A stretch of DNA of 64,000 bases from positions 1-64,000 of the forward strand of contig CAYLHF010000008.1 of the NCBI GenBank assembly GCA_964383365.1, in the 5' to 3' direction. Positions 50,074-58,467 of this stretch are shown here, piece after piece. The notes beneath the pieces were generated by a model. The model made no database searches, was not told the DNA's origin, and saw only the letters and a program-made list of their open reading frames with translations. Both the position numbers and the translations under genes were made by a program. The DNA is from CAYLHF01 sp964383365. GTDB taxonomy: Bacteria; Bacteroidota; Rhodothermia; Rhodothermales; UBA10348. The first letter of the stretch is position 1. The number at the start of each line of letters is the position of its first letter.

Positions 50074-50667
50074 ATGGAATACATTCAAGTCGACATTATT
50101 GGACTTTCTACCAGTCCGTCAAGTGGCGGTGCTTATGCACTCGTTCTGGGCGAAGTCGACGGAAACAGGAGATTACCCATTATCATCGGCGCGTTCGAGG
50201 CTCAAGCCATCGCTCTTGAGTTAGAAAAAATACAGCCTCCGCGACCAATGACGCACGATCTTATTCGTGATCTCTTCGACGCAGTCGGAGGTGAAGTCAT
50301 GGACGTCGTGATCGATGAGTTGAAAGAAGGTACCTTCTTCGCTAAAATCAGGTACACGCTCAACGGCTCGGAAGACCGGCTTGATGCACGACCGAGCGAT
50401 GCTGTTGCTCTTGCCGTCCGTACAGGATCGCCTGTTTTTGTGTCTGCCCCGGTCCTGGAGGAAGCCGGTATACCAACCGACGATGACGCAGATCTCTCCG
50501 AAGTAGTCTCCGGCGATACACCTCCTGCTGTCGAGGAAGAGGCCGAGCCCAAGTCCGATATGGATCGACTCCAAGAGCAACTGGACCAGGCAATAAACGA
50601 TGAAGATTATGAGGCCGCTGCCAGACTTCGGGATGAAATTAATAAAATGAAAGGGCAGCAGAACTGA
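50074..50667 (+). CDS. bifunctional nuclease family protein (DUF151) with a UVR motif
   Basis: From the ATG at 50074 this is 197 residues. The first 130 residues match the bifunctional nuclease (BFN/DUF151) fold: VDIIGLSTSPSSGGAYALVL, LPIIIGAFEAQAIALEL, LDARPSDAVALAVR. After an acidic Pro/Glu linker, a C-terminal UVR-like helix pair follows (LQEQLDQAINDEDYEAAARLRDEINKM). The fusion is known in Bacteroidota-type homologues. Nuclease activity of the family is inferred, not tested here. A longer frame starting inside hisC is not used. Confidence 0.88.
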   Translation: MEYIQVDIIGLSTSPSSGGAYALVLGEVDGNRRLPIIIGAFEAQAIALELEKIQPPRPMTHDLIRDLFDAVGGEVMDVVIDELKEGTFFAKIRYTLNGSEDRLDARPSDAVALAVRTGSPVFVSAPVLEEAGIPTDDDADLSEVVSGDTPPAVEEEAEPKSDMDRLQEQLDQAINDEDYEAAARLRDEINKMKGQQN

Positions 50668-50727
50668 CGAATTCAACCCGTTCGCAGTAGTCTGCTCCCA
50701 CGGTATAATCCTTCTCTCGGAACTCAA

Positions 50728-52359
50728 ATGGAGAACAAGAGCGCGTCCCGGCACGCTTTTTCAGATTTTTCTTCCTTTTCCCGCTTATTCTCGTCGTATA
50801 CGCAGGACTTCGAATCGCTTGCCACGTATTTCGCGGGAGATTTCAGAGATCCGCGACAACGCGGGCAGATCGCCAGGCAAGTAGCGGAGCATTTTTCCGG
50901 GCGTAAAGAGTTGGTCGCTATTCTGCACGAACAGAATACCCGATTCGGAACCGGAGATGCCACCCGTACCAATATCGATCGGCTGGGGAGCGACGATGCT
51001 GTCGCCATTGTAACGGGTCAACAACTCGGTCTCTTCGGCGGGCCGTTGTATACGATTCTCAAGACCATCACGACGATTCAGCTCGCCCGGAGACTGGAAA
51101 AGGACACGGGACGGTCGGTGGTACCGGTATTCTGGTTAGAGGGAGAGGATCATGATTTTGAGGAAGTTTCGACCGCATGGGTCTTCTCAGGCCAGCGGGT
51201 TGGTTCCGTCGCTTATACCGACGGCGACCATAGAGACTCGAAAAATCCAGTTGGCCGTATCCTCTTCGATGACCGCATTCAGGCCACGATTAACCAACTT
51301 ACGGACCTTCTCCCGCCGACTGATTTCCGGCCGGAGCTGTTGCGTTTACTGGAGTCGTGCTACCGCCCGGGTACGTCTTTTCTCGACAGTTTTGCCCGTC
51401 TGATGTGCACCTTGTTTTCGGACCAGGGGCTGGTTTTCATCTCAGGCGACGACCCGAGATTCAAGCAAAAAGCGAGCGGTCTTTTCAGGAAGGAAATTCT
51501 AGAATTCAAAAAACCGGAAGCCCTCCTGAACGAGACGTCCCGGAAACTGAAAGAGGGCTTCCATGCCCAGGTTGCTTCTACTCCTCCCAATCTGTTTCTC
51601 CTGACGGACGAAGGACGATTTGCGGTCGTTGCGACCAGATCCGGATTCGAATTAAAGGGAACCGGGCAGTCCTATTCCAGCGACGAGCTGATCGCTCTTC
51701 TTGACGCCGAACCGGAGCGATTCAGTCCGAACGTGGTTCTCCGACCACTGTATCAGGATACGCTCCTCCCGACAGCAGCGTATGTCGGAGGTCCCGGGGA
51801 AATTTCGTATTTCGCCCAATTCAGACAGATCTACGAGTGGGCCGGTATTCCCATGCCGATAATCTATCCGCGGGCAAGTGTGACCCTGGTCGAGAAGAAA
51901 ATTGCGAAGGTATTGACTCAAATTGAAGCTCCACTACCTTCGTTCTCGAAACCGGTAGATGCGCTGTTCCATGAACTGGTTGTCGAGGGGATGAAATTCG
52001 ACCCGGACGCTCTCTTCGACGGAGCGTCCAGACATATCGGGCTGGCTATCGATGAGGTGCTACCGACTGTTGAGGAAATCGATCGGTCGCTAAAGAAGTC
52101 TGCGGAATCTACCAGGGCGTTGTTGCTCAAAGAATGGGGCCGCCTGAAAGATCGAGTCATCAAGGCTGAAAAGAGGCGAAGTGAGCAGATGAAAGGCCAG
52201 CTTGAAAAGGTCGCAATAAACGTTTTTCCGAACGGAACGCTACAGGAACGGGTTATATCACCGTTGTACTTCCTGAACAAGTATGGTCCGGGGCTGATCT
52301 CGACGTTGCTGGATAACATCGACCTGGATACATCACGACATCAGGAAATTCATCTCTGA
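50728..52359 (+). CDS. bshC: putative cysteine ligase BshC (bacillithiol biosynthesis)
   Basis: The 543-residue protein has the BshC core: AIVTGQQLGLFGGPLYTILKTITTIQLARRL, VPVFWLEGEDHDFEEVSTAWVF, and the later YVGGPGEISYFAQFRQIYEWAGIPMP (given in parts) followed by a coiled-coil region. BshC adds cysteine to glucosaminyl-malate, the last bacillithiol step. It is separated from bshB1 by an HD hydrolase gene and leuS in the same rightward run. bshA is not in the window. Confidence 0.9.
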   Translation: MENKSASRHAFSDFSSFSRLFSSYTQDFESLATYFAGDFRDPRQRGQIARQVAEHFSGRKELVAILHEQNTRFGTGDATRTNIDRLGSDDAVAIVTGQQLGLFGGPLYTILKTITTIQLARRLEKDTGRSVVPVFWLEGEDHDFEEVSTAWVFSGQRVGSVAYTDGDHRDSKNPVGRILFDDRIQATINQLTDLLPPTDFRPELLRLLESCYRPGTSFLDSFARLMCTLFSDQGLVFISGDDPRFKQKASGLFRKEILEFKKPEALLNETSRKLKEGFHAQVASTPPNLFLLTDEGRFAVVATRSGFELKGTGQSYSSDELIALLDAEPERFSPNVVLRPLYQDTLLPTAAYVGGPGEISYFAQFRQIYEWAGIPMPIIYPRASVTLVEKKIAKVLTQIEAPLPSFSKPVDALFHELVVEGMKFDPDALFDGASRHIGLAIDEVLPTVEEIDRSLKKSAESTRALLLKEWGRLKDRVIKAEKRRSEQMKGQLEKVAINVFPNGTLQERVISPLYFLNKYGPGLISTLLDNIDLDTSRHQEIHL

Positions 52360-52364
52360 AAGAC

Positions 52365-53051
52365 ATGTCATCAGTCGTTGATACGCCTTCATTCTTCAGC
52401 CCGCTGATCGAATTGGCAACCGAACTCTCCTCCCAGTGGCACGACGGAACGTACAGGAAGAATCGTTGGCGGGATCGTCCGTTCGAGACTCCGGGAAATG
52501 AGCATGTAAGAGTCCCGGTAATGGCTCATGTGACAAGCGTGGCCATGATCGTTCAACGAGCCGGATGGGATGACGTAACCATCGCTGCCGCGTTCTTGCA
52601 CGACGTCATCGAGGACGCTAACCGATTCGGGTCCGAGTTGAGAGCGCAGGATCTGGCATCCACCATCGGCACGGAAGTAACAGAGCGGGTGCTGGAAGTT
52701 ACCGAGGACAAATACGATACCCAGGGGAAACCGCGTCCGTGGAAAATCCGAAAAGTGGACTATTTGTCCCGACTCGAGACGGCATCGGACGAAGGAGTCG
52801 CGATCAGTGTCGCCGACAAATTGCATAATTGCTGGACCATGAACCGGGCCATGGCACGCGGCATGAACATCTTCGTACGAGGTCCTCATCGCTCTGCGCT
52901 CAATGCGGGACCGGAAGAGCAGATCTGGTATTTCAGAGAGGTGCTCAGAATTGTCCACTCCCGAACCGATGACCGGCTGACACGGCTGGGGGTCCGCCTG
53001 GCTGACGAAGTCGACCGATTCGAAGAATATGCCCGGTCATTCGAGGTCTGA
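52365..53051 (+). CDS. HD-domain protein, SpoT/MESH1-like alarmone hydrolase
   Basis: This 228-residue protein has the metal-dependent HD set of ppGpp hydrolases: His55 (MAHVTSVA), His79-Asp80 with Glu83-Asp84 (LHDVIED), and Asp151 and Asn155 (VADKLHN). It lacks synthetase, TGS and ACT domains. This is the layout of a small alarmone hydrolase such as MESH1. Its substrate here is inferred. It starts 5 bases after bshC. Confidence 0.8.
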   Translation: MSSVVDTPSFFSPLIELATELSSQWHDGTYRKNRWRDRPFETPGNEHVRVPVMAHVTSVAMIVQRAGWDDVTIAAAFLHDVIEDANRFGSELRAQDLASTIGTEVTERVLEVTEDKYDTQGKPRPWKIRKVDYLSRLETASDEGVAISVADKLHNCWTMNRAMARGMNIFVRGPHRSALNAGPEEQIWYFREVLRIVHSRTDDRLTRLGVRLADEVDRFEEYARSFEV

Positions 53052-53099
53052 ACGTGCTGTCTTTCGCTACATTCCTGTATTGATCTTCTGAACCCAAGT

Positions 53100-55805
53100 A
53101 TGGCTGACTACCCATTTTCATCGATAGAATCCCGCTGGCAATCCTTTTGGGAAGAGAATCGGACATTCAGAGTCGCCGATGTCCCCGATACGTCCAGACC
53201 AAAATTTTACGTGCTGGACATGTTTCCTTATCCCAGCGGTGTCGGACTGCATGTAGGGCATCCACTTGGATATATCGCGACCGATATCGTGGCCCGGTAT
53301 AAGAGGATGAAGGGGTTCAACGTGTTGCACCCCATGGGATTCGATGCATTCGGACTTCCCGCAGAGCAGTTTGCCGTCGAACATGGTGTGCATCCCAAGG
53401 TCACCACCGAGAAGAACATCGATAATATGCTCCGACAGCTCAAGGCCATCGGCTTGAGCTATGACTGGGACCGAAAGATTGCCACGACGGACGTCGATTA
53501 CTATCGGTGGACGCAATGGATTTTCCTCAAGCTGTACAACAGCTATTACGATGACGAAAAAGGAGTAGCCAGGCCCATCGAGTCCCTGGTGGAACATCTG
53601 GAAAAACAGGACGAGACATTCAGATCATCAACGCATTCGGAGCGCGAGCAGATCCTGTCAGGATATCGTCTGGCCTATCTCGCCGAGGTTCCGGTGAACT
53701 GGTGTCCCGCTCTGGGAACGGTCCTCTCGAACGAAGAGGTCACGAATGAAGGACGTAGCGACCGGGGGAATCATCCGGTCTTCAAGCGTCCATTGAAGCA
53801 GTGGATGCTTCGCATAACGAAATATGCGGATCGGCTTCAGGATGATCTCGATGGGGTAGACTGGCCGGAGCCTACCAAAATAATGCAACGCAACTGGGTC
53901 GGACGGAGTGAAGGCGCTCATGTCGATTTCGACGTTGCGGGGTTGGACGCCACCATCCGCGTGTTCACAACGAGACCCGATACCCTCTTTGGCGCAACGT
54001 ACATGGTGCTCGCGCCCGAACACGAACTGGTCGACCGTCTCGTTTCTCCCGACTATGCTGACGCAGTCCATGCGTACCGGAAGGAGGCATCCGCCCGGAC
54101 CGACCGGGACCGGATGGCCGACTCCAGGAATAAGACCGGGGTATTCACGGGATGCTTTGCAATCAACCCGGTCAATCAATCGAAAATCCCGATCTGGATT
54201 GCCGACTATGTCCTCATGGGGTACGGTACGGGGGCCATCATGGCCGTCCCGGGGCAGGACGAAAGGGACTGGGAATTTGCGAAGACATTTAGTCTTCCGA
54301 TCATTCGAACGGTCCAGCCACCGGCTGATTTCGACGGCGATGCCTATACAGGACCGGGGCCTGCCATCAATTCGGCATTTCTGGATGGACTCCAGATCGA
54401 GGAAGCCAAGTCCAAAATGATAGACTGGCTGGTGGAAAAAGGGCTGGGAGAAGGAACCATCACGTATAAGCTGCGGGACTGGTTGTTCAGTCGTCAGCGT
54501 TATTGGGGAGAGCCGTTTCCCATACTTCACGCGCCGGACGGATCCATCCGGGCGGTCGAGGAGACCGATTTACCGGTCACGCTTCCGCCCATGGACGACT
54601 TCCGTCCGACCGCATCAGACGACCCTGACGCCCCGCCGCGCCCGCCCCTCAGCCGCGCTCCTCAATCGTGGCGATACCCGGTGATCGATGGCGTCCGATA
54701 CGAACGGGAATTAAATACGATGCCCCAGTGGGCGGGCTCTTGCTGGTACTATCTGAGATTTATCGACAACAACAATCAGGATCGGTTTATTGACCCTGGC
54801 AAGGAAGCCTACTGGATGGGGGACAACGGGGTCGATCTGTATATCGGTGGGGTTGAACACGCAGTTCTACATCTGCTTTACGCACGATTCTGGCACAAAG
54901 TACTGTTTGATCTGGGGTACGTATCGTCGTCCGAACCATTTGGCCGTCTGTTCAATCAGGGATACATTCAGGCCTATGCGTACCGGGATGCCCGTGGAAT
55001 CGCCGTAGACGCAACGCGCGTCGTGGACCAGGACGGACACCCGGCGAATGAAGTTCAGGATCAGCCGAATCGCGAATTCTCGATCGATGGAGAACCGGTC
55101 ACGCAGGAATATGGCAAGATGGGCAAAAGCCTGAAGAATGCGGTCGGTCCGGATGAAATCAACGAACGCTATGGCTGCGATACCCTTCGACTGTACGAGA
55201 TGTACATGGGGCCGCTGGATGCATCCAAACCGTGGAATACCCGGGATATCATCGGAGTCAATCGCTTTCTGAGGCGCGTTTGGAGAAACTTCGTCGATGA
55301 GGATACCGATACGACCCTGGTCGGAGACGTAGAGGCGACGACGGAACTCCAGAAAGAACTCCATCGAACAATCGCGCGTGTATCGACCGATATGGAGCGT
55401 ATGAGCTTCAACACGGCGATCGCCGCCCTCATCGAGTTTACGTCGCATCTTGTTCCTCTGGATTTGCTCCCGGTGACCGTTGCCGAACCGTTCGTCCTGA
55501 TGTTGGCGCCGTTGGCCCCTCACATGGCAGAGGAATTGTGGCATCGAATGGGGCATGCCGAATCCCTCGCCCATGAAGACTGGCCCGTCGTGAACCAACA
55601 GTTGCTCGCTTCAGATTCTGTCCGGATGGCCGTACAGGTAAACGGTAAAGTCCGAACGACTATATCCGTAGGTCCGGAAGAGACAAAAGACGCTGTACTG
55701 GAACGCGCTAAAGCGGACGAGAATGTGGCGAGACATCTGGAGGGAAAACAGATCCGACGGGAAATCGTGGTTCCGGGAAGAATCGTCAACCTGGTGGTCG
55801 GATGA
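53100..55805 (+). CDS. leuS: leucyl-tRNA synthetase
   Basis: This 901-residue class I synthetase has the HIGH motif (LHVGHPLGY), the KMSKS-type KMGKSLKNAVGPDEI, and a CP1 editing domain (DATIRVFTTRPDTLFGATYM, ... GYGTGAIMAVPGQDERD). The C-terminal domain ends RREIVVPGRIVNLVVG. It charges tRNA-Leu and edits mischarged product. It overlaps bshB1 by four bases (ATGA), so the two are translationally coupled. Confidence 0.97.
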   Translation: MADYPFSSIESRWQSFWEENRTFRVADVPDTSRPKFYVLDMFPYPSGVGLHVGHPLGYIATDIVARYKRMKGFNVLHPMGFDAFGLPAEQFAVEHGVHPKVTTEKNIDNMLRQLKAIGLSYDWDRKIATTDVDYYRWTQWIFLKLYNSYYDDEKGVARPIESLVEHLEKQDETFRSSTHSEREQILSGYRLAYLAEVPVNWCPALGTVLSNEEVTNEGRSDRGNHPVFKRPLKQWMLRITKYADRLQDDLDGVDWPEPTKIMQRNWVGRSEGAHVDFDVAGLDATIRVFTTRPDTLFGATYMVLAPEHELVDRLVSPDYADAVHAYRKEASARTDRDRMADSRNKTGVFTGCFAINPVNQSKIPIWIADYVLMGYGTGAIMAVPGQDERDWEFAKTFSLPIIRTVQPPADFDGDAYTGPGPAINSAFLDGLQIEEAKSKMIDWLVEKGLGEGTITYKLRDWLFSRQRYWGEPFPILHAPDGSIRAVEETDLPVTLPPMDDFRPTASDDPDAPPRPPLSRAPQSWRYPVIDGVRYERELNTMPQWAGSCWYYLRFIDNNNQDRFIDPGKEAYWMGDNGVDLYIGGVEHAVLHLLYARFWHKVLFDLGYVSSSEPFGRLFNQGYIQAYAYRDARGIAVDATRVVDQDGHPANEVQDQPNREFSIDGEPVTQEYGKMGKSLKNAVGPDEINERYGCDTLRLYEMYMGPLDASKPWNTRDIIGVNRFLRRVWRNFVDEDTDTTLVGDVEATTELQKELHRTIARVSTDMERMSFNTAIAALIEFTSHLVPLDLLPVTVAEPFVLMLAPLAPHMAEELWHRMGHAESLAHEDWPVVNQQLLASDSVRMAVQVNGKVRTTISVGPEETKDAVLERAKADENVARHLEGKQIRREIVVPGRIVNLVVG

Positions 55806-56563
55806 GCATGGATCGTGATCTCACCTATGATGTCCTCGCATTCGCGGCGCATCCCGACGATGTCGAACTCTTTGCAGGAGGCACCGTTTGCCGGCTCGTC
55901 GAACTCGGATACCGGGTCGGTGTCGTTGACCTGACGCGGGGGGAGCTGGGGTCGCGAGGAACCCCTGAGATACGTGCCGATGAGGCGCGCGCAGCGACGT
56001 CTGCCATGGGCATAGGTGGACGATGGAATCTGGGGCTTTCGGATGGAGACATTCAGAATACGCCGGAGAATCGTCTACTCGTGATAAGGGAATTGCGGCG
56101 ACATCGGCCCGATCTGCTGCTCATCAATGCACCTGAATGTCGCCATCCTGATCACGGCGCGGCCGCCAGGCTCGTCGGCGACGCCGTGTTTTACAGCGGA
56201 CTGACTCGAATAGCGTGCGGGACTGAAGAAGGCGACGAACTGCCCCCCTGGCGGCCGCACCACGTCCTGCACTACATGCAGAACGTGCCATTCGTGCCTA
56301 CGCTCATCGTTGATGTCAGTGAATCGTGGGAGCGTCGAATGAAAGCAGTCATGTCGTATGCTTCTCAGTTTTACGATCCCGGGTCAGACGAGCCAGAAAC
56401 GTTTATCTCGAATCCCGATTTTCTGAAGTGGATCGAGGCGCGGGCGCGAACGTATGGATACCGAATCGGAGCCACGTACGGAGAACCTTTCCTGTACCGC
56501 CATGGTCCCATGGGGACCGATGATCCGGTTGCCATGTTAAGGAAGAAAAAACCCTTCAGATAG
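55802..56563 (+). CDS. bshB1: bacillithiol biosynthesis deacetylase BshB1
   Basis: The 253-residue LmbE-like zinc deacetylase has AFAAHPDDVELFAGGT with metal ligands H, D and D, plus APECRHPDHGAAARL with the downstream His ligands. It also has SYASQFYDPG. It deacetylates N-acetylglucosaminyl-malate in bacillithiol synthesis. Coupling to leuS by ATGA and closeness to bshC fit a shared transcription unit. It is convergent, five bases away, with the leftward locus that follows. Confidence 0.93.
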   Translation: MSMDRDLTYDVLAFAAHPDDVELFAGGTVCRLVELGYRVGVVDLTRGELGSRGTPEIRADEARAATSAMGIGGRWNLGLSDGDIQNTPENRLLVIRELRRHRPDLLLINAPECRHPDHGAAARLVGDAVFYSGLTRIACGTEEGDELPPWRPHHVLHYMQNVPFVPTLIVDVSESWERRMKAVMSYASQFYDPGSDEPETFISNPDFLKWIEARARTYGYRIGATYGEPFLYRHGPMGTDDPVAMLRKKKPFR

Positions 56564-56568
56564 GGAGT

Positions 56569-58458
56569 TCAATTGTCCCAACTCAGCACGAATCGTGTGA
56601 TTCCCTGAGATAGCTCGGGAAGTACCACCCGGACGGATTTATTGTCGTCATTCTCGTAGACTTTGCCGTCCCCCCCACTGATTCTGAAGTCACCCAGGTC
56701 CTTCTGTCTCGGAAATCGGATCTCCAGCGTTACTCCTGAAATGGGATCCGGCCAGTCATAATCGATATCTACGTACATCTCGTCCCTACCCAGAGATGTG
56801 ATCAATGGACGAACGTGCGAACGCTTTCGCCACCAGATCAAAATTTCTGAAACGCTCGTGATCCAAGACCCGTCGAGACGCGCCCGACTCAACGTCGCCT
56901 CGAAATCAGCCGCCCGTACCGATCGGGCGTCATAGAGTTCAGGATAAAACGGAACCACGTACATCCCCCGCGCTTCGCGGATGATTTCATAGGTCGCTTC
57001 GAACGACGATGCCAGGTCCTCGGCCAGTGGAATCGTCGAGATAATCTTGGGGAGTGGAGGAGGGCCCGCCGGCGCCGCCTCTGCTGTCTGGCCGGGGACG
57101 AAGAGTGATACGGTTTCATCCGGTTCTTCCGGTTCTTTCAGCCGCTCCCGGTAGTCCACCTGGGACCACCAGTCCACGATACCCGGAGTCAGGCTGGGTG
57201 TGCCGGAGAGGACCATGTATTCGAGGCCCATGTTATCCATTGTACGAACCGTATTGCCGTCATAGAATCCTCCAGGAGGATATAATCCGTGGGGTTTAGG
57301 AAGACCCAATTCCCCCATCGCCTGCATCAGTCGACTGCGTTGAACTTCAAAAGGCTGACCTTTCAGGACGTGATCGTCCTCTCCGGCCAGGCCGATTTCG
57401 CCGTCATTGATGGCCCGTCCGTACAGATCCTGAAACGACGTGATCTCGTCTGACGTGAAGAAAAATGTGGTATGGACGTGCTGTTCTTCGAGCACATCGA
57501 GCATATGCTCCAGACCATCGATATACTGAAGCGCATTGAACCCGACGGAGGGAAGTGATGCAACGGAAAATGCGGTAGGATTCCCGTTCGGCCACGGCCC
57601 GACTGAAACAGTCGTCGAACCGACCAGGTCGGCTATCGCGTTCACGACGAGTGTCTGATAGTGCTGCTGTTGCTCGGGTTCCTTGCTGACTTCGTGCGGA
57701 TGAAAGCGAGACCAGAAATAACGTCCCTTTTCGCTTTCGCCGGTAAGAAGTAACGTTACATCGTCAAACGCTGCCTGATCATCCGGCTGATAGGCGGTCG
57801 GTCTCCCGACTGCTCGACTGGTACCCGGACGCGCTGCGGACATCGGGATCTGGGCGGCAATATTGAGACGGTACCCCATGGGAATTCCGTCCCCCAAAGG
57901 CGTATTTCCATCAATCGACTGGAGAATTCCAAACGGCTGCGACGGCAGGTTTTCCACATACTCGGCGCCGAACAGTTCTTCGAAGACGGCACCTCCACGT
58001 CGGACACCCTCTTCATCATAGACCCCGGTACGACCCGATGCGATAACACCGCCACCATCGTGCAGATAATCCACGATGCGATCTTTCTGCCTTTCGGACA
58101 TCGACGCCACGCCCGGCAGAATAATCACCTTGTAATCGGAGGAAATACCTCGCGAGAGATCTCGATCGTCCAGGACCCGGTACTTGAGCCGTAGTCCGAG
58201 CAGCAGCAGTTCCCAATAATACACGGCATCACGCACGATGGCCTCTCCGTTGGGCACATACGTCGCCGTCTGATTGGACCGGAAGACGGCGATGTGAACG
58301 TCCGTATCCTCCCGCAACGCGTCAATATTGTGGGCTACGGTCCTCGATGGGGCTTCCATCTGAACGAATTGAGCGACCGCCTGCGCCCTGGCGGTCCTGA
58401 CGCCGGGCGCACCCAGGAGAACAACCAGCAGTGGTACTATGAATCGAGTCTTACGCAT
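56569..58458 (-). CDS. GATase/ThuA-like plus degenerate NodB-like protein
   Basis: This 629-residue protein has a signal peptide (about 1-25). A flavodoxin/GATase-like domain (about 50-280) contains DYKVIILPGVASMSERQKDR and YLHDGGGVIASGRTGVY. A NodB-type polysaccharide-deacetylase-like fold (about 290-540) contains VHTTFFFTSDEITSF, EIGLAGEDDHVLKG, and GLYPPGGFYDGNTVRTMDNM. A beta-rich tail follows (545-629). The typical TFDD and HxxxH metal motifs of deacetylases are not evident. It could be a noncatalytic glycan-binding or altered deacetylase. It is the last gene of the leftward polysaccharide-type locus, 9 bases after its paralogue. Confidence 0.7.
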   Translation of the reverse strand: MRKTRFIVPLLVVLLGAPGVRTARAQAVAQFVQMEAPSRTVAHNIDALREDTDVHIAVFRSNQTATYVPNGEAIVRDAVYYWELLLLGLRLKYRVLDDRDLSRGISSDYKVIILPGVASMSERQKDRIVDYLHDGGGVIASGRTGVYDEEGVRRGGAVFEELFGAEYVENLPSQPFGILQSIDGNTPLGDGIPMGYRLNIAAQIPMSAARPGTSRAVGRPTAYQPDDQAAFDDVTLLLTGESEKGRYFWSRFHPHEVSKEPEQQQHYQTLVVNAIADLVGSTTVSVGPWPNGNPTAFSVASLPSVGFNALQYIDGLEHMLDVLEEQHVHTTFFFTSDEITSFQDLYGRAINDGEIGLAGEDDHVLKGQPFEVQRSRLMQAMGELGLPKPHGLYPPGGFYDGNTVRTMDNMGLEYMVLSGTPSLTPGIVDWWSQVDYRERLKEPEEPDETVSLFVPGQTAEAAPAGPPPLPKIISTIPLAEDLASSFEATYEIIREARGMYVVPFYPELYDARSVRAADFEATLSRARLDGSWITSVSEILIWWRKRSHVRPLITSLGRDEMYVDIDYDWPDPISGVTLEIRFPRQKDLGDFRISGGDGKVYENDDNKSVRVVLPELSQGITRFVLSWDN

Positions 58459-58467
58459 TCGCTTCCG

